Assembly: GCA_001599915.1 (NCBI GenBank)
Contig: BCIG01000022.1
Location: 310,001 to 374,000, forward strand
DNA from: Symbiotaphrina buchneri
Lineage: Eukaryota > Ascomycota > Symbiotaphrinales > Symbiotaphrinaceae
Reading direction: 5' to 3'
DNA length: 64,000 nucleotides
The stretch's first letter is position 1, and each line of letters begins with the position of its first letter. Both the position numbers and the translations under genes were made by a program. Shown here piece after piece: positions 53,358 to 64,000 of this stretch. The notes beneath the pieces were generated by a model that did no database searches, was not told the origin of the DNA, and saw only the letters and a program-made list of their open reading frames with translations.

Positions 53358-55605
53358 ATGGATGTGCTCATATTCGCATTGCTTGCCTTCTGGCTCTCCC
53401 TAGCCCATGGGGCGCCTCCTCTACAACGTCCGCTGTTATACCCGGATCGCGCTGATGAAGCCTTGGACACGCAAGCCTCTAAACGAAAGCTACATGGCCG
53501 GTTTCTTCACATCACAGGTGTGTTTGCTTGCCTTGATCTAGAACCTCGCATCTTCCGGGCATCGTTCTGACCAAAGATCAGATATTCATCCCGATCCCTT
53601 CTATGAGATATATTCTTCCACGGACAAAGGAGATGCATGCCATCGCGGCGACGGCCCAGCGGGTTATTATGGGGCAGAAACGACGGACTGCGACACGCCC
53701 CTATCGCTGGTGAATGCGACTTTCGACTGGATCGAAAAGAACCTCAAGGATTCCATAGACTTTGTCATATGGACAGGCGACAGCGCGCGGCATGACAACG
53801 ATGAATTCATTCCCCGGAACACGAGCCAAGTGGTACAATCAAATGAGATGTTGGCATCGGGTATCACAGAGATTTTCAGCCGAGGGAATAAGAAAGGCGA
53901 CTTGATGGTACCAATTGTACCTACCTTTGGGAACAATGACATCCTACCACACAACATCTTTAGGGAAGGTCCAAATGAATGGACAAGGCGGTATATGCGG
54001 ATATGGAACAATTTCGTGCCAGAAGAACAACGGCATTCCTTTGAGCGTGGTGGTTGGTTTTACGTCGAGGTTATCCCCAATAAGCTGGCTGTCTTCAGCT
54101 TAAACTCATTGTAAGCGACATCTGCATGTACACCTGTTTTACTCCATGTCCCTTACTGATATCATCCAAGGTATTTCTTCGACAACAATGCTGCCGTAGA
54201 CGGGTGTTTCAACAAGGATGAAGCTGGATATGAACATATGGACTGGCTAAGAGTACAACTAGGCTTGCTTCGTGAACGGGGTATGAAAGCCATATTGACG
54301 GGCCATGTCCCCCCTGCGAGGACCAAAAATAAACAAAACTGGGACGAAAGTTGTTGGCAACCATATACTTTGTGGGCACATCAGTACAGGGACGTGGTGA
54401 TCACATCCATTTGGGGCCATATGAACATTGATCACTTCATACTCCATGACTCCAAGTCTGTTGACCTTGAGGAGCTGGATCCAGATCGAAGTGCTATGCT
54501 CAGGAGTTCGGGTTCAGAGGAGATATCAACCATGGGCGCTGCGGATTACCTCATCGATCTGACCGAGGAATGGGCAAAACTACCTCAACCTCCGTCAAGC
54601 AAGCCGAAGGGAGGGAGCGTAGATGGCCGGGAAGTCGAAGCCGCCAAGAAGGGAAAAGGGAAAAAGGGGCACAAGAAGAAGAAAAAGAAGTCTAGTCCGA
54701 AGAAAAAATACCACAAGAAAATCGGTGGTAAATGGGGTGAGAGATACAGTCTATCACTCGTCTCTCCGAGCGTCATTCCAAATTACTTTCCAACATTGCG
54801 CGTTGTCGAATATAATATCACAGGCTTGGAGGACGCGCCCGTCTGGAAGCCTGATCAGCTTGTCGAAGCAACGCAAGAACTACAGTTTCCAGAGCTCATG
54901 GCTAAATATATCGATCGAAATCTTAATGGCCAAGCAAATGACGACCTCAGCGAAGCCAAGAAGAAGAAAGGACACAAGAAGAAACCAAAACGACCAAGTA
55001 TCACCATCCCTGAACCCCCACCAAAGTCGGCTCCGCCTGGACCTGCATACTCGTCCCAGCCTTTGACGCTGTTGGGATACACACAGTATTACGCTAATCT
55101 TACGTTCTTCAATAATGACTTCGATAATAATGGCACGGATATTGAACCTGATGATGTCGTGCTTCAAGGTGATGAAGACCAGAATGGAGGGTTCGAGGGG
55201 CAGAAATGGCGGGATGGTATACATAGGGGCAAAAATCCGCATAAGAATGAGCCGCATCCTCGGGGATTCCACTTTGATATCGAATACTGTACTTACGAAG
55301 ACGGGATCTACAAGTTGAAGGACCTCACAGTGAAAAGCTACCTTAAGCTGGCGTCCAGGATTGGGAGATCAAAGCCAGCCAAAAGTCCTGAGCTTGGTCT
55401 ACAGGATGACGCAGCCATAGGTGACGAGGCTTATGAGGGCGGTGAGGAGGATGAACAAGGGCCCCCGCGCTCTGAGCAGCGAGGCGCAAGCAAGGGGCAG
55501 AAAGAGCGTGAAAACATCAGGAAGCATAAGCCGTGGGTGACATTCCTACGGAGAGCTTTTGTGAAGACAATGGATGAGGAGACCATAATGGAAGAGTTTG
55601 GTTAG
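53358..55605 (+). CDS. PPN1: Vacuolar endopolyphosphatase
   Basis: Exons 53358-53517, 53582-54110 and 54171-55605; 707 residues. A signal-anchor MDVLIFALLAFWLSLAHG leads into the metallophosphatase core: FLHITDIHPDPFYE, IDFVIWTGDSARHD, VPTFGNNDILPHNI, ILTGHVPPAR and ITSIWGHMNIDHF provide the metal-binding Asp, His and Asn set. Two Lys-rich inserts (KKGKGKKGHKKKKKK and KKKKGHKKKPKRP) interrupt the C-terminal half, as is common in filamentous fungi. The enzyme cuts long polyphosphate chains inside the vacuole. The second exon starts after an acceptor (GATCAG) chosen because it alone gives ITDIHPDPF. Confidence 0.95.
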
Positions 55606-56272
55606 GTTGGCAACCTAAGTGTTCTACGATCTTGGAGGCGTCACTTATTGTCTGGCATATGATGGAGTTTGGGCATGGAAGGTGACCCGGCGAGGGATAT
55701 CTTGTTTGGAATATCGTGCCTTTGCAATGCATAAGCTTATGAGGATAATGTAGGAAGGATCTTGAAATCCGCATTGATTGTTGCCTTTCTCAAGTGCTTT
55801 GCTTCTCTAGTTCTCCTACTGGCTTATTGTTTTCGGACCGAATGCGCCGAATTGAGTTCGTCCACAGCTTTTGGGAGAGATTCTCATGGAAGGCAGCGCA
55901 GACTCATGCAGACCGTCCTACGCTTCATAATGGGCAAATGAGGCTGGACGGCTAGTATAGAATGCCTGCGAACATGGCGCCCGGAAATAGTCTCCAGCCA
56001 TTTCAGCTGCGAGACAACACTCAATGATAGTGTGGCATCGACCCAGTGACTGTAACCCCTGACGGGAATAGAATCCTGTCAAAACAGCGAAGGACGTCAC
56101 CGAGCGCTCGGACCTTCGGCATATACTCGGCACACGATTAGCCGGAACGGGAAGACACGCTTCCCCACGAATTTCTCTGCCGGCATTTCATCTCAACAAA
56201 TGCGATGCCGATGCGCAACGTCACGCCGCATCCAGAACAAGCAACGGGGTCCCGGGTTATAGACAGTCGCCA
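55606..56272. other. Intergenic, no supported gene
   Basis: Between the endopolyphosphatase and the aldolase on the same strand. Nothing recognisable. Confidence 0.45.
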
Positions 56273-57275
56273 ATGCCGAAACTCAAGGGCAACCGCACGT
56301 TGCGCATCGTACATGCCGCCGAGAAAGGCGGTTATGCCGTCCCCGCGGTCGTCTGTGTAAGTTTTCCCTTATCTGCGTTCATCCCAAATACCGCGCTCGA
56401 AAAAAAAAATATATATATTTCATTCGTCGACAACATATATTGGCCACGCGCCCCCCGCTGACAATCGAACACAGTATAACCTCGAGGCCGTGCTCGCGAC
56501 CAAGCTCGCCGCCGAACGGCTACGCGCGCCATGCATGATCCTGCTCTTCCCCTGGGCGCTGACATATGCGGGGACGCTGCTTCCCGCGCTGGCAGCCGAG
56601 GCGGTGCGCACAGCATCCGTGCCTTTGGCGCTGCACCTAGACCACGCGGACGACGCAGCGCAGATCCGCGCCGCGGCCGCGTCGGGCCACTTCGACTCGA
56701 TCATGATCGACATATCGCACCTCGAGCGGGACGCCAACCTCGCCCTGACGCGCGAGCTGACGTCGTTCTGCCACTCGCACGGTGTCGCTGTCGAGGCGGA
56801 GCCCGGCCGCATCGAGGGCGGCGAGGATGGCTTGATCAGTACCGGTGACCGGGGCCTGCATGAGGTCCTGACCTCCGCCGAGGACGTGGATGATTTTTGC
56901 GATACGGGAATTGATATGCTGGCGCCGGCGTTTGGGAATGTTCATGGAAAGTACCCTTCTGACGGACCGCATCTGGATTGGGAACGGTTGCAGAAGGTCC
57001 ATGAGCGCGCGTGGGATGCAGGCGTGGTGCTGGCGTTGCATGGCACCAGTGGCTTTAGTGAAGAGCAGATCACGGAGTGTATCAAAAGGGGCGTTAGGAA
57101 GGTGAACATCAATAAGGTCGTGACGGAGAAATACAAGGAGGTCATAAGGGAGAGCGATATATCCGGCTCTTTGACGCACGTAATGGAGGAGGCAACGAAG
57201 AGAATGTCCGAGGCAGTGGAATGGGTGATTCGAGCTTGCGGATGTGAAGGAAAGGCTAATGATTTCGCAAGATGA
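56273..57275 (+). CDS. Class II fructose/tagatose-bisphosphate-type aldolase
   Basis: Exon 1 56273-56356, 118-nt intron (longest resolved here, containing an A9 and TATATATAT tract), exon 2 56475-57275; 294 residues. Zinc ligands are visible: LALHLDHADD, FGNVHGKYPSDG and VLALHGTSG. EAEPGRIEGGEDG and the phosphate-binding KVNINKVVTEKYK complete the fold. Length is that of the short KbaY/GatY branch rather than glycolytic Fba1, so a sugar-phosphate or ketose catabolic role is more likely than glycolysis. Exon 2 is GC-rich in its first 350 bases compared with its neighbours. Confidence 0.92.
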
Positions 57276-57597
57276 AAATTGCGTGAAATACCAACCAGAG
57301 ACATAAGGCAAGAGTCATGGCAGAGGAAAAAGTGCATCGCGTCAGTCGTATATATTAGGCATGCTTTGGTATAGAGGCAACACAGGAGTCGGCGCAGGCC
57401 TTACGTTAGAAACAATCGATAATATTGGAGGTCATGAACATTCATGACTGCCAAATCATTTCCCTAAAACTCGTGAGATCGTACATTTGATGAATCCCAA
57501 CTCCCTGCTAACGAAGAGCCCCAAAGGACGAGGAGGTCGGGAGTAGAAGGCAGACTATGGACGAAGCATTGCATCACAGTCGTGGTATCCTTCAATT
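57276..57597. other. Convergent 3' region
   Basis: Between the aldolase and CFEM gene stops. Nothing recognisable. Confidence 0.5.
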
Positions 57598-58646
57598 TCA
57601 TGACAAAACAAACATAGCAGCAAGTGCAAAACATAACCGGAGCAGCCAAGACTCTGCCGTAACAAGAGTACCCGAGCTTTGCGGTGCAAAGGGAGCACCA
57701 TTTGTCGGATTCCCGCCATTGTTTGAGCCTGAGCTAGAAGTCGAAGTCGTTGAAGAAGTGGTCGTGGAAGAGACAGAGTCGAGGACATGCTTGGACTAGA
57801 ACTGCTTGCGCCCGCGGCTGTGGCAGAACTGCTGGCCGTTGAAGAAGATACAGACTCTAAGGAGGAAGAAGAGGAAGAGACGGTATTGGAGCTCGATCCA
57901 GAGAAAGGGCTGCTCTGAGTGGACGTCGGCGACACCACTTCTGTTGCGGCCACAGTGCTAGTCGCTCCATAAATGGTAGTACTAGGTCCGAAGGTCACTG
58001 GAGCAATTACGACCACCGTAGAGCCAGCAGAATTGGTTGTGGTCTCTGTAATTGTGGTCGCGGTGGTCGCAGTCACTGCGACAAGGGAGCTTGATATGCT
58101 TGATGTGCTTGATGTACCACTTCCAGCCATAGGCGTGGGATGTACCATAGTAGTCGCGCCTCCAACAGTGATTTGTCCGACTGAAGCAGTTGACGAAGCG
58201 GAAGCAGAGGCTGCGGATGCTTTCGAGGCAGCGGAGGCTGATGCCAAACTGGCTGTAGCGGAACTGATGGCAGCTTCGGCGCTAGTGACGAGGGCTTCTG
58301 GTAAAGGATCGCCTGCAAGGCCACAGGCTACCTGTAGAGGAGGCAGAAGGTCGAGGACAGACGACAGATCATCGGGACAATTGACATCGACGCAATGAAT
58401 AATGTCGTTGAAAGAGTAGGTCGTGGATTCCCGACAAATGCCTGCGGCACCAAGTTAGCAACGGGCGTGTTGCGAAGGATCTCTGCCACGATTGGTAATA
58501 TACGCACAAGAGATATTGAAGCCATTGCAATTATAGTCGCCTGTCCCGGAGATGCAATTCTGTACGCACTCTGGCAAGGTTGGGATCTGCGCAAGCGCGG
58601 TGGACATTAAAGCCAGCAGCGCCCACCGTCGGAAAGAGGTCGACAT
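57598..58646 (-). CDS. CFEM-domain GPI-anchored surface protein
   Basis: Exon 1 58646-58508, 66-nt intron, exon 2 from 58441. A signal peptide (MSTSFRRWALLALMSTALAQ) is followed by the CFEM module with all eight cysteines: PECVQNC, YNC, NISCICRESTTYSFND, IIHCVDVNCPDDLS and VACG. The C-I-C pair is formed across the intron. A long Ser/Thr/Ala stalk follows, and a GPI-type end (SWLLRLCFALAAMFVLS). A second intron must lie in the stalk near 57780-57720, because the tail is in another frame. Two donors with the acceptor CTTCTAG both fit and I could not choose. CFEM proteins bind haem iron or act at the fungal surface. Confidence 0.87.
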
Positions 58647-59463
58647 CCTGAAGCTTGGTGTATCAGAAGGAGATTATTCCAGGGCGAGCAACGATTTTCG
58701 GCCCGGGCTAGATTGTCGAAGATAAATCTCCTCCGAGGCGGCGCAAAGCAGCAAACGGTGACCTTAGTTGTGTTGCGACAAGCTGCGTTTGTGGTCCCGT
58801 TGTTTGTCCTTCTGGTGTTTCATCAACCGCCGGGTGCGCGCAGAAGTGAATCCGACCCGCGTTTTCTGGTCACAGATCAAGGAGGGTGCAAGGACAGGAG
58901 GAGAAGCAGAGGCAAGGAATTAAATGTACCATGAGCGGCAGGCAAATGGGTCGAGCCATGGTTGTGGCTCGTTCATGTGGGTGGTAAACCAATTGGCAGT
59001 GAATGAGCAAGCACACGGGATTTGGTGGTTTGACAGTTGCTGAGAGCCAATCAAGCAGTTTGGATTGACACTTTTACAGGGATCTTTCGCGTCTGAAGAA
59101 GGCGACGGGCTAGACGGGCTACGTCAGAAGTCAATTAATTCGCCGCCCCTACTCGCACTAAGTACAGTAGCTTGTTATGTACACCCCTTTCCGCGCCCCT
59201 TTCCCTGCTTCTGTCCTGCCAACTGTGGCGTTTCCCCGCCTGCACTGCCACTTTTCATTCAAGGCTAGAACTCGCCGACCCACGATCTAGCCGTGGTTTA
59301 ACCCATAAATCTTTCTTTGACTTCCCTCTCGAGATAAGCTTGCATGCCCTATCTGTTAAGATATTTCCTGTTGCAGAAATTGGGTGGTACTCTACATAGT
59401 GGGACTAGATTGGGCGTTGCTATTTGGTCTGTAGTCCGTACATATGGATTATTATTATTATTG
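58647..59463. promoter_or_regulatory. 5' region of the CFEM gene
   Basis: About 800 bases between the CFEM start and the 3' end of the next minus-strand gene. No gene or clear box seen. Confidence 0.4.
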
Positions 59464-61036
59464 TCATAACTTCGAAGAACCCTGTCGTCTCTCTAGTTTC
59501 TTCGTTTGAGATTTGTAATTCTTCACCAACTGCCTCACTGCCAGATCCAGCAAGACATCCTCGCTGCCTCCTGGCACCTTGGCTGCTGGCACCTCCCTCC
59601 ATATCCCTGCGGACCATTAGCTGACGGGGTACTTTCGGAGAACTACGCGTCTGTCACTTACGTTCAGCAATCTCTCCCTGTCCTGTTCTTGTCAAGCCAT
59701 TCCCTCCAAACAACAAGACAGCGCAATGCGCACATTCCATCAAGACCATGCCCACCTGAGCTTTGCACAGGGCGGTCAGCCCTCCTAGCTTCACGTCCGC
59801 ATCTTCTTTGCTCATCTGCGTCATCTGATACACGAATTGCTCAACCCATGCGGACTGGCTTTCCAGGAGAGCCCCAGCCTTAGCAAGTCGGTGTCTGACC
59901 ACTGGTTGATCCATTAACGTCTTCCCGAACGCCTCTCGCTTCAAGCAATATTCGAAAGCCGCCGCCAGGGCTACTCTGCATTGCCGTGTGACGCTTATAC
60001 ATATCGTAAGTCTCTCATGATTGAAATTCGTCATAATATATCTCATCCCTTCGCCCTCCTTGCCGATCAAGTTAGACGTCGGCACTCTCACATCGTCCAG
60101 CTCAATGAACGTCGTGCCAGCCGCAATATGGCCGGTTGCTTTGATCCGTCGCATGGAGACGCCCGGATACCTTTTGAGGGGAATTACGAGCAGAGACAAG
60201 CCCAATGGTCCAGGTCCTCCTGTACGGACAGCGATGGTGGTATAGTCGCACCATATTCCGTTTGTTATCCTGGCAAAAGTGGTCAACAAGCGCATCTAGT
60301 ATTACCTGGAGGTGGCGGGGGAGCTGGCTTACCATTTCTTCGTGCCATTTATGATGTATTCCTTGCCATCCTCGCTTTTGACTGCGGTAGTTGTGATGTC
60401 TGCGACGTCTGAGCCAGCCTCGGGTTCCGTAATCGCAATGCATGTTCTCTTCTTTCCTAGCAGTAAGTCTGACAGGAATCTCTCTTGGAGCTCTTTACTC
60501 CCAAACTTAATTATTGGAGGCACACCAAATGCCATGCCGGTAGTAATTGAGCCAGGTGGACCAAAGAGTCCTGATCGCAACATCTGGAATGGACCTGTCA
60601 GCATGCGGCATGAATCGCGGCTTGTCAATCCACGCACCTCATCAAAGTATATCCCTGTATGTATATAATCCCACTCTTCTATTTTCACCCCTCCCGGCAT
60701 CTCTCTGATACCCAGCTTTCTCAACCAGTCCAGTGGTAATGGAGCAGGCAGGTTGGGAAGCAGATAGTTTCCGACTCCTTTCCCCTGGAGCTTTGCAAAC
60801 TCCTCCCATACATATTCCGGTACAATCTCATCTCGCTCCCACTCCATGGCATGCTCTATGAGATGTTTTGACACGAACGCCCGACATGCTTTCTGGAATC
60901 TGCGATGCGTTTCCTTGTAATATGGAGATGGAAGCCCGCAGAGCCATGGTGGTTCGGAGAAAGGAACCGGCGTCGTTCCTGGTTCGAAAGTCATATTTGA
61001 TATCTGTCGGAAGGCTTTAGTTTCTCCAAAGGACAT
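59464..61036 (-). CDS. Acyl-CoA dehydrogenase
   Basis: Exons 61036-60333, 60269-59662 and 59606-59464; 484 residues from MSFGETKAFRQISNM. Family signature CIAITEPEAGSDVADITTTA (FAD and substrate binding), then KKWITNGIWCDYTTIAVRTG, FIELDDVRVPTSNLIGKEGE, MTNFNHERLTICISVTRQ, REAFGKTLMDQPVVRHRLAK, and the C-terminal end AERIWREVPAAKVPGGSEDV formed by the last splice. It oxidises acyl-CoA to enoyl-CoA in peroxisomes or mitochondria. The very end (RRQGSSKL) loosely resembles a C-terminal SKL peroxisomal signal and does in fact end in SKL, so peroxisomal import is likely. Confidence 0.94.
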
Positions 61037-62060
61037 GAAGATCACATCCTCGTTGTTGGACAGTAGGTGAGCTGAGCGTCTTACTTCGTAAAGCACAAGC
61101 CAATTGCATGTGCTCCACCTCGGCATCCCCAGATTCCGCTAACCCTACTTCGTTTCGTAGCGTTACTTCCCGGAAGAACTATTCTCCGGAATTATTTTGT
61201 TAGCGCGCTGCCAATTTCCCATGCAGGCTCCACTCGCAGCACACTGGGTGAGACAAATGATTGCGGTCTTGGCAACCTCGCTCAGTAGTATGGGACCGCA
61301 ATGAATTCTCTCACCCAGGTGTGCAGCAAATTTTCGCTGAGTAAGCGCACTGGTTCCCAGCAAGCGAGCGAGTATATCTACCGCGACCCTCCCGCGCCCT
61401 TCTGCTCTTCTTTTCTTTTGCTCCTCATCAGTAGAGGTTATAGCTAAAAACTGTAACCATAGGAGCTCCACTACGGTGGCTTGCTGAGGGTTGTTCTGAT
61501 CTCGCAAGAGCAGTGGATTTCCTTCCGTTCCCGGCTCCTTTGAGCGATCTGGCGTCTGTCTGTACCTAATCAACTGCGGTCGATGTGCTTCTGCACAGCT
61601 GAGCCGGAGTTGTGGGATGGATGCTACATACACACGTCTCGAAGATTTTTTTCGTTGAATCGCGGCGGGTGTGCTAGTTCAGATATTACGGAGGCTACGA
61701 GCTTTCGAGACTGCATGTGTTGGAATTGCTGTATGCAGGTGGTGGTGCGAGTTCGTACTGTAGAAAAATTGCTCAGTTGGAAAATGTTACACGATCCTCC
61801 CAACCAGCATATCTGGTCTGCCGAGTACTTCTATTCGCGAATTGATAGCACATCTCGAACTCCTGCTATGGCAGATCTACGTCTTCATGTTGCATGATGA
61901 AAATGGCCATGGAAATGCCCATGAAAGTCACCATCGTCTACTGCGATCCGAGCATAGCACTGAGGCTTGTGTTCAAGTCGTAGATATTGTAATTCTATCT
62001 GCAACTCCTATGACCTGCAAGCCAGCCGATCAAATGCCCAACCATATCCGTAAACTATCT
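61037..62060. other. Intergenic with one unsupported open frame
   Basis: About 1 kb between the uL1 stop and the acyl-CoA dehydrogenase start. A 156-codon minus-strand frame at 61163-61633 has a plausible composition but no ATG-context, motif or family I recognise, so it is not called. Confidence 0.4.
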
Positions 62061-62841
62061 CTAGTACAGACGCTTTGGTGGTGACATAGATGCCTTGATC
62101 GTCAAGCTGCCAACGTTTTGCCAACCCTTCTTCAACAGAGACACCAAGTAGTTGATGGCCAACATGATGTTTCCGATGAGGGCCTCCTCGTCCATACCAA
62201 CGTTTCCGACCGCAACACCCAAGCACAACACCTTCTTCAACTGGAACTTGATGGTGCTCTTGACCTCGGTGATCTTGGCGTTGAGGTCTTCGTTGGCGGA
62301 GACGGGTGTAGGGAATTTACCAGCTAGATGATTGTAAGTCGTAAGTCACACCCACTGATGAAACCAAGCAAGCGAGACAGAGATGAGCGTACCCTTGGAG
62401 AGACCGGGTCCCAAAAGACGGGGAATCTGCTTGATGAGAGAGTCGGAGGCAAGGAAGGCATCGTATTTCCGGGCAAGCTTCTTGATGAGCTTCTTGTTCT
62501 TGTTGAGCTTCTTCAAATCATCGGAGGACATGGCATCAACACCCAGATGCTTGGCACGGTCGATGTCGTGCTGGTCACCCAAGACACAGACGCTCATGCC
62601 AGGGCGAGGAACCTGAGGAAGCTTGACAGTTCCGGAGAAACGCTTGTCACGTTGAGGGTCATAGTTCTTGAGACCGATCTGGAGTTCGACGGTTTCGAGG
62701 AAGTTTCTCTTCTTCTGGTTGTTCGAGTAATCCAGAAGTTGTTGGACGTTGGTACGCACTCCGGCTGTTATCAGTCAGTATCACATCCTGACAAGCAAGA
62801 GATTTCGTATCTGGAAACATACCGACTGTGATTTTAGACAT
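62061..62841 (-). CDS. RPL1: 60S ribosomal protein uL1 (L10a)
   Basis: Exons 62841-62823, 62764-62393 and 62323-62061; 217 residues, exactly the usual length. The start [20 protein letters not shown] is formed over a 58-nt intron directly after codon 6, the typical ribosomal-protein-gene layout. Conserved parts: [81 protein letters not shown] at the end. It is part of the L1 stalk of the large subunit that moves deacylated tRNA out of the E site. Confidence 0.97.
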
Positions 62842-63450
62842 CTTGATGACAGTCTTCCAGAAGAATTTGTTAAGATTCTTATGGTGAGGATTTGCGTGAC
62901 GTCCGATGTAGTTGTCGACGGATGTGCTTGAGGTAGCGGTCAGTGAGAATTTTGAATGGCCTTGGCGAAGCGTTGTGGGGTTTCTTAGGTCAGCACCCTA
63001 ACGCTTCTGTGCTTGGCGTTCGCCCTTCGAGCCCCCGTCTCAGAGCCGCAACACCAACCCAAAGAATCACGATGCCACAGTTGCCAAACAATTGGACCAA
63101 GTTCTCGTTCGAGGATTACAAAGTTGTTCGCATGGCTCTTTCAGTTCAATTAACAGTGTAAAATATGTACTCTATTCTGCCTTCTTCCCTTTCACGCCTC
63201 AAGTGTACGCAGTTTTGAGCTCGTCATTATAGGCAGTCGCCATGTATTTTACAGTAATGGGAAGGTGCGATGGTCAGGACAGGTACTCATGGCGCCGAGA
63301 CTTTCGAGTGAATCTGCCATCCTGAGCGTGTCCTATGACTATGAGCGTTCCCTCTCCTTTCCATCTCTGCCCTGACGACTCGAGATCTCGAGGCCTGCAA
63401 CCCTGTCGATGTGAGCCTTCAAACAATCCAACGCCGGCGGTACTATTACC
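62842..63450. promoter_or_regulatory. Divergent 5' region of uL1 and Myb-like gene
   Basis: 609 bases between divergent starts. No gene supported; open frames are short. Confidence 0.4.
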
Positions 63451-64000
63451 ATGTCACCTTCAGGAAAGGAGAAGGCAGCATCTGGGAAGGAGCCGCGCAA
63501 GATCACCATGCGTGAGTTGTGGACCGGTAAGTTGCGCGAAGAGAGGTTGAAGCACCAGAGTACGCAGTACGGCAAGAGGAAGAACGCTTCGGCCCAGAAG
63601 AAAGCTGTAAGTGGTGTCTTTCCTGGTCGAATAGAACCGCCCGAGGCAGCGTAGACGTCTATGAGATCCTAGCGAAGCATCAACTGATATTTGCGAAAAG
63701 GAGGAGACCAAAACTGAAGCAAAACCTGAAGAAAAGCCGGCCGAGTCCTCGGTTGCTGAAACAAAGCCAGCAGAAGAGACGGCTCCCGCTGACGCTTCTC
63801 CCGAGTCTGTGCCTGGCTGGACGGTCTTCAAAGACGCTGAGCTCCTGAAGTGCAAGGAAGAGAACAAGACTTGGAGAGAAATCGCTCTACAGCTCGGAAA
63901 GGCACAGCATGAGTGCAAGACGAGGTTCAGGGATCTGAAGCCGCCCAACAAAGAAGATTCCAAACCCACCAAGTCAAACGCCAAATCCACCACGTCAAGC
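63451..64000 (+). CDS. Myb/SANT-like protein, 3' end outside the window
   Basis: Exon 1 63451-63606, 104-nt intron with GTAAGT donor, exon 2 63711 onward. A basic start (KITMRELWTGKLREERLKHQ) joins over the intron to an acidic Glu/Lys/Pro stretch and then a Myb-like helix set, PGWTVFKDAELLKCKEENKT then WREIALQLGKAQHECKTRFR, with the spaced tryptophans of a SANT/Myb domain. DNA or chromatin binding is a reasonable guess. The reading frame is open at the window edge. Confidence 0.7.

Noticed and set aside
61163-61633. 156-codon minus-strand frame upstream of the acyl-CoA dehydrogenase
   Set aside because: Composition is tolerable but no family or supporting signal; not called as a gene.

Overview
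The window looks like nuclear DNA of a filamentous ascomycete (Pezizomycotina). Genes are dense, lie on both strands and are broken by short introns (mostly 44-80 nt, GT...AG, CTAAC/CTGAC-type branch sites). The families are typical of moulds: Zn2Cys6 factors, CFEM and But2-domain secreted proteins, a Baeyer-Villiger monooxygenase, a DAL5-type permease and a VPS9-CUE protein. Class and genus cannot be fixed from the sequence. Splice sites below were read by eye and checked by frame and family conservation.

1-18 kb: start of an ABC-B exporter, PBDC1 (eEF1A chaperone family), mitochondrial TyrRS, a single-pass membrane protein, a Pro/Gln/Tyr-rich protein, mitoribosomal uS8m, a long disordered protein, a secreted But2-domain protein, a Ccc1-like vacuolar transporter whose frame changes near its end, and a six-helix membrane protein. 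18-34 kb: JmjC/cupin protein next to a 20-G run, Baeyer-Villiger monooxygenase, DUF4202 protein, aldo-keto reductase, ASNSD1-like protein, VPS9-CUE Rab GEF, a large helical protein and Rad10/ERCC1. 34-44 kb: Mediator subunit 19, a HAD hydrolase, a Cys-rich secreted protein, and a DapA-family lyase divergent from an MFS permease. These two share a promoter carrying two copies of CCGGAGGATCGA.

44-52.7 kb is the unusual part. It holds a fungal transcription-factor gene that looks decayed (frame break, most zinc-cluster cysteines gone), a compact intact Zn2Cys6 protein with a 14-nt exon and a GC-AG intron, a broken UPF1-like SF1 helicase, a GIY-YIG-like gene with one in-frame stop, and the most striking feature: a tRNA-Ser(AGA) gene interrupted twice. 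One 52-nt insert sits in the D-loop and one 55-nt insert in the variable arm. Both read GTTAG...CTAAC...AG like spliceosomal introns, neither is at the normal 37/38 site, and removing both gives a complete 81-nt serine tRNA.

53-64 kb is ordinary again: endopolyphosphatase, class II aldolase, CFEM-GPI protein, acyl-CoA dehydrogenase, ribosomal protein uL1 and a truncated Myb-like protein. No transposon, CRISPR array or rDNA was seen.
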